From a virus, in the IMG/VR virus record IMGVR_UViG_3300025132_000304, positions 1 through 23,832 of that record: DNA of 23,832 nt; one strand, written 5' to 3'. The notes under the pieces were generated by a model that worked only from the letters and a program-made list of their open reading frames with translations, was not told the origin of the DNA and searched no databases. Of the stretch, positions 21,656 to 23,832 are shown in pieces. Both the position numbers and the translations under genes were made by a program. The first letter of the stretch is position 1; every line of letters begins with the position of its first letter.

Positions 21656-23512
21656 ATGTTTCAAGCACAAACAGAATGGACTTGTCCGGATACCTTTCCG
21701 GATTTATCAAAATATGAATACGTAGCAATCGACTTAGAAACCAGAGATCCAAACTTAAAATCAAAAGGATCTGGTGCAGTCATTGGTGATGGAGAAATAA
21801 TTGGTGTGGCTTTAGCTGTAGAAGGTTGGTCTGGATATTATCCAATAGGTCATAGAGAAGGTAATTTGGATAAAAGAATAGTTTTAGATTATGTTAGAGA
21901 TGTTTGTAAGGCATCTAATACAAAAATTTTTCATAATGCAATGTATGATGTATGTTGGCTAAGAGCATACAATATTCCAATAAATGGTTTTATAGTAGAC
22001 ACAATGGTAATGTCATCTTTGATTGATGAAAACAGATTATCATATGCATTAAATAGTATTGCCTTTGAATATTTAAGAGAAGTTAAAGATGAAAAAGGAT
22101 TAAAGGAAGCTGCAGAAGCTGCTGGTGTAGATGCTAAATCAGAAATGTATAAACTTCCTGCAATGTATGTAGGTAGTTATGCAGAAAAGGACGCTGAACT
22201 TACTTTAAGACTGTTTAAAATTTTATCTGTAGAAATTCAAAAACAAAATTTATCTGAAATATTTGATTTAGAAACACAACTATTTCCTTGTCTAATAGAT
22301 ATGAAATTTAAAGGTGTTAGAGTAAACGTAGAAGGTGCACAAAAATTAAAACAAGACATGTTAAAAGAAGAAGAGGCACTACTATTAGAAGTAAAAAAGC
22401 AAACAGGAGTTGATACACAGATATGGGCAGCAAGGTCCATTGCGAAAGTTTTCGACAAACTCGATTTAGACTACGAAAGAACACAGAAAACACAAGCACC
22501 CTCCTTTACTAAAAATTTTCTATCTGAACATAAACATCCTTTAGTTCAAAAAATTGCAAAAGCAAGAGAAATAAATAAAGCTCATACAACGTTTATAGAT
22601 ACAATCTTAAAACATGAGCATAGAGGACGTATTCATGCAGATATAAATCCTATTAGATCAGATCAAGGTGGAACAGTAACTGGTAGGTTTAGTTATTCAA
22701 ATCCTAATTTACAGCAGATACCTGCTAGAAATAAAGATTTAGGACCAAAGATAAGATCATTGTTTTTACCAGAAGAAAATCATACCTGGGGTTGTTTTGA
22801 CTACTCACAACAAGAACCAAGATTAGTTGTGCATTATGCAGCTACAACTGATCCTATTATGTATGATCAATCTGTAACAAATATAGTAAATAAATTTAAA
22901 AGTGATTCTGTAGACTTTCACCAAACTGTAGCTGATATGGCAGGTATATCTAGAAGCAATGCTAAAACAATTAACTTAGGTTTGTTTTATGGTATGGGTA
23001 AAGCGAAACTACAAGCGGAGTTAGGACTCTCTACAAAAGAAGAAGCAGAAAATTTATTTAACCAGTATCATGAAAATGTCCCTTTTGTTCGTGAACTAAT
23101 GAACCGGACTTCTAGCCATGCTCAGTTTTCCGGTTCAATTGGTACATTGTTAGGTCGTAGATGTAGATTTAATAAATGGGAACCTTCAACATTTGGTATG
23201 CACACACCAATGTCATTAGAAGAAGCAGAAAGAACTTATGGAAGAGGAAGAATTAAAAGAGCTTTTACATACAAAGCTTTAAATAAATTAATTCAAGGTT
23301 CTGCAGCTGACATGACAAAGAAAGCTATGTTAGATTTGTATAAAGAAGGTATCATACCTCACATACAGATACATGATGAATTGGATATTTCTATTGAGTC
23401 AGAAGCGCAAGCTAAAAAGATAATTGAAATTATGGAAAATGCTGTTAAACTAGCTGTCCCAAATAAAGTTGACTATGAATACGGTAATACTTGGGGTGAA
23501 ATACATGGGTAA
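21656..23512 (+). CDS. Family A DNA polymerase with 3'-5' exonuclease
   Basis: The replicative polymerase, 618 residues. The N-terminal exonuclease has DEDD residues: D26 and E28 (AIDLETRDP), D98 (HNAMYDVCW) and Y175/D179 (YAEKDAEL). The polymerase domain has motif A CFDYSQQEPRL (D382), motif B R433-x3-K437-TIN-L441-GLFYG, and motif C IHDELDIS (H573, D574, E575), with GTLLGRRCRF and LIQGSAADMTKKA between B and C. There is no 5' nuclease domain, as in T7-like polymerases (704 residues), and it is somewhat shorter. L441 is at the position of E. coli Phe762. It follows a small gene after three bases. It probably works with the primase, the SF1 helicase and the putative single-strand-binding protein. 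Confidence 0.95.
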   Translation: MFQAQTEWTCPDTFPDLSKYEYVAIDLETRDPNLKSKGSGAVIGDGEIIGVALAVEGWSGYYPIGHREGNLDKRIVLDYVRDVCKASNTKIFHNAMYDVCWLRAYNIPINGFIVDTMVMSSLIDENRLSYALNSIAFEYLREVKDEKGLKEAAEAAGVDAKSEMYKLPAMYVGSYAEKDAELTLRLFKILSVEIQKQNLSEIFDLETQLFPCLIDMKFKGVRVNVEGAQKLKQDMLKEEEALLLEVKKQTGVDTQIWAARSIAKVFDKLDLDYERTQKTQAPSFTKNFLSEHKHPLVQKIAKAREINKAHTTFIDTILKHEHRGRIHADINPIRSDQGGTVTGRFSYSNPNLQQIPARNKDLGPKIRSLFLPEENHTWGCFDYSQQEPRLVVHYAATTDPIMYDQSVTNIVNKFKSDSVDFHQTVADMAGISRSNAKTINLGLFYGMGKAKLQAELGLSTKEEAENLFNQYHENVPFVRELMNRTSSHAQFSGSIGTLLGRRCRFNKWEPSTFGMHTPMSLEEAERTYGRGRIKRAFTYKALNKLIQGSAADMTKKAMLDLYKEGIIPHIQIHDELDISIESEAQAKKIIEIMENAVKLAVPNKVDYEYGNTWGEIHG

Positions 23513-23517
23513 ATATT

Positions 23518-23832
23518 ATGGCATATTTAAACGCAAACATTCCTCCAATTTATTGCAAAGTAAGGAAGGAGTATCTTTATGATCTTAAAAAACATCAAGG
23601 AGATTTTATTGACTGTGTTATCTTTGGTCTGGTCTCTATTTCAGGTCGCGCACTCTTATTTAATATCATGCTACCCAACGGTGCGTGCTTTTGGCGTTTA
23701 CCTATATCGGCTTTTTTCCAAAAGGAATTTGAGAGAAAAGACGTGCCTGATATGCGAGTGGATCAACTCGAACTGTGGAACTGCTTTAGTTATTATCCTA
23801 GTGTCCATTGTTTTGATTGGTTGGCTGGTATA
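23518..23832 (+). CDS. Conserved phage hypothetical protein (partial, C-terminus outside window)
   Basis: Open from the ATG at 23518 to the last base, 105 codons without a stop, so the gene continues beyond the window. The product begins MAYLNANIPPIYCKVRKEYL and includes YDLKKHQGDFIDCVIFGLVS, then ISGRALLFNIML, GACFWRLPISAFF, VDQLELWNCFSYYPSVHCFDW. I recall proteins with this LWxCFSYYPSV end after DNA polymerase in other marine phages, with no known function. The five-base gap from the polymerase suggests one transcript. Codons such as CGC, CTG, GCG and CTC appear here more than in its neighbours. Confidence 0.75.
   Translation, partial: MAYLNANIPPIYCKVRKEYLYDLKKHQGDFIDCVIFGLVSISGRALLFNIMLPNGACFWRLPISAFFQKEFERKDVPDMRVDQLELWNCFSYYPSVHCFDWLAGI

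Noticed and set aside
1-23832. Search for CRISPR arrays, tRNA genes, integrase, attachment sites and a T7-type RNA polymerase
   Set aside because: No regularly spaced repeats, cloverleaf-like sequence, recombinase motifs or RNA polymerase motifs were seen, so no such features are claimed for this window.

Overview
The window is a densely packed, AT-rich piece of a tailed-phage genome (GC roughly one third by eye). The gene set combines a P22 gp10-like tail hub, a His-rich collar fibre, several giant or Gly-rich virion proteins, a family A DNA polymerase, an archaeo-eukaryotic-type primase and a DUF3310 protein. This is the pattern of uncultivated marine podoviruses, the kind that infect SAR11 or related marine alphaproteobacteria. 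The host is inferred from base composition and from remembered resemblance of several small conserved proteins to marine-phage families; nothing in the sequence names it. There is no integrase, RNA polymerase, tRNA, terminase, capsid or portal gene here, so this is only part of a genome.

Region 1 (1-6076, + strand) is tail and virion surface. It holds the end of an upstream gene, a collar-type tail fibre, a four-cysteine 98-aa protein, the gp10-like protein and three small proteins (one of only 54 aa). Two overlapping glycosyltransferase genes, one GT-B and one GT-A, follow. Region 2 (6139-14177, + strand) holds putative internal virion and DNA-ejection proteins. These are a 399-aa protein with a lysine-rich amphipathic stretch, a 291-aa Ala/Gln-rich protein, a 362-aa acidic protein, a 1335-aa giant with a GTG start, and a 217-aa Asn/Gly-rich protein. 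A 65-aa coiled-coil plus membrane-anchor protein, a possible lysis component, ends the block.

Region 3 (14174-16193, - strand) is an inverted three-gene operon: an SNF2-like SF2 helicase, an APS-kinase-like P-loop protein and a 63-aa unknown. Its last stop codon overlaps the last stop codon of the virion block, and it has a good sigma70-type promoter of its own in the 59-bp divergent gap at 16194-16252.

Region 4 (16253-end, + strand) is DNA metabolism. It contains a 115-aa unknown, then a two-gene unit bounded by a near-consensus promoter and a strong GC hairpin (a coiled-coil protein and a likely ssDNA-binding or related protein). After these come an AEP primase, a UvrD-like SF1 helicase, a DUF3310 protein, two small charged proteins, the family A polymerase and a truncated conserved unknown. 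Primase, helicase and polymerase probably form the replication machinery. The polymerase has Leu at the position equivalent to E. coli Phe762.

Most neighbouring genes overlap by 1, 4, 8, 10 or 20 bases, so translation is probably coupled in many places. No stretch over 300 bases lacks a gene.
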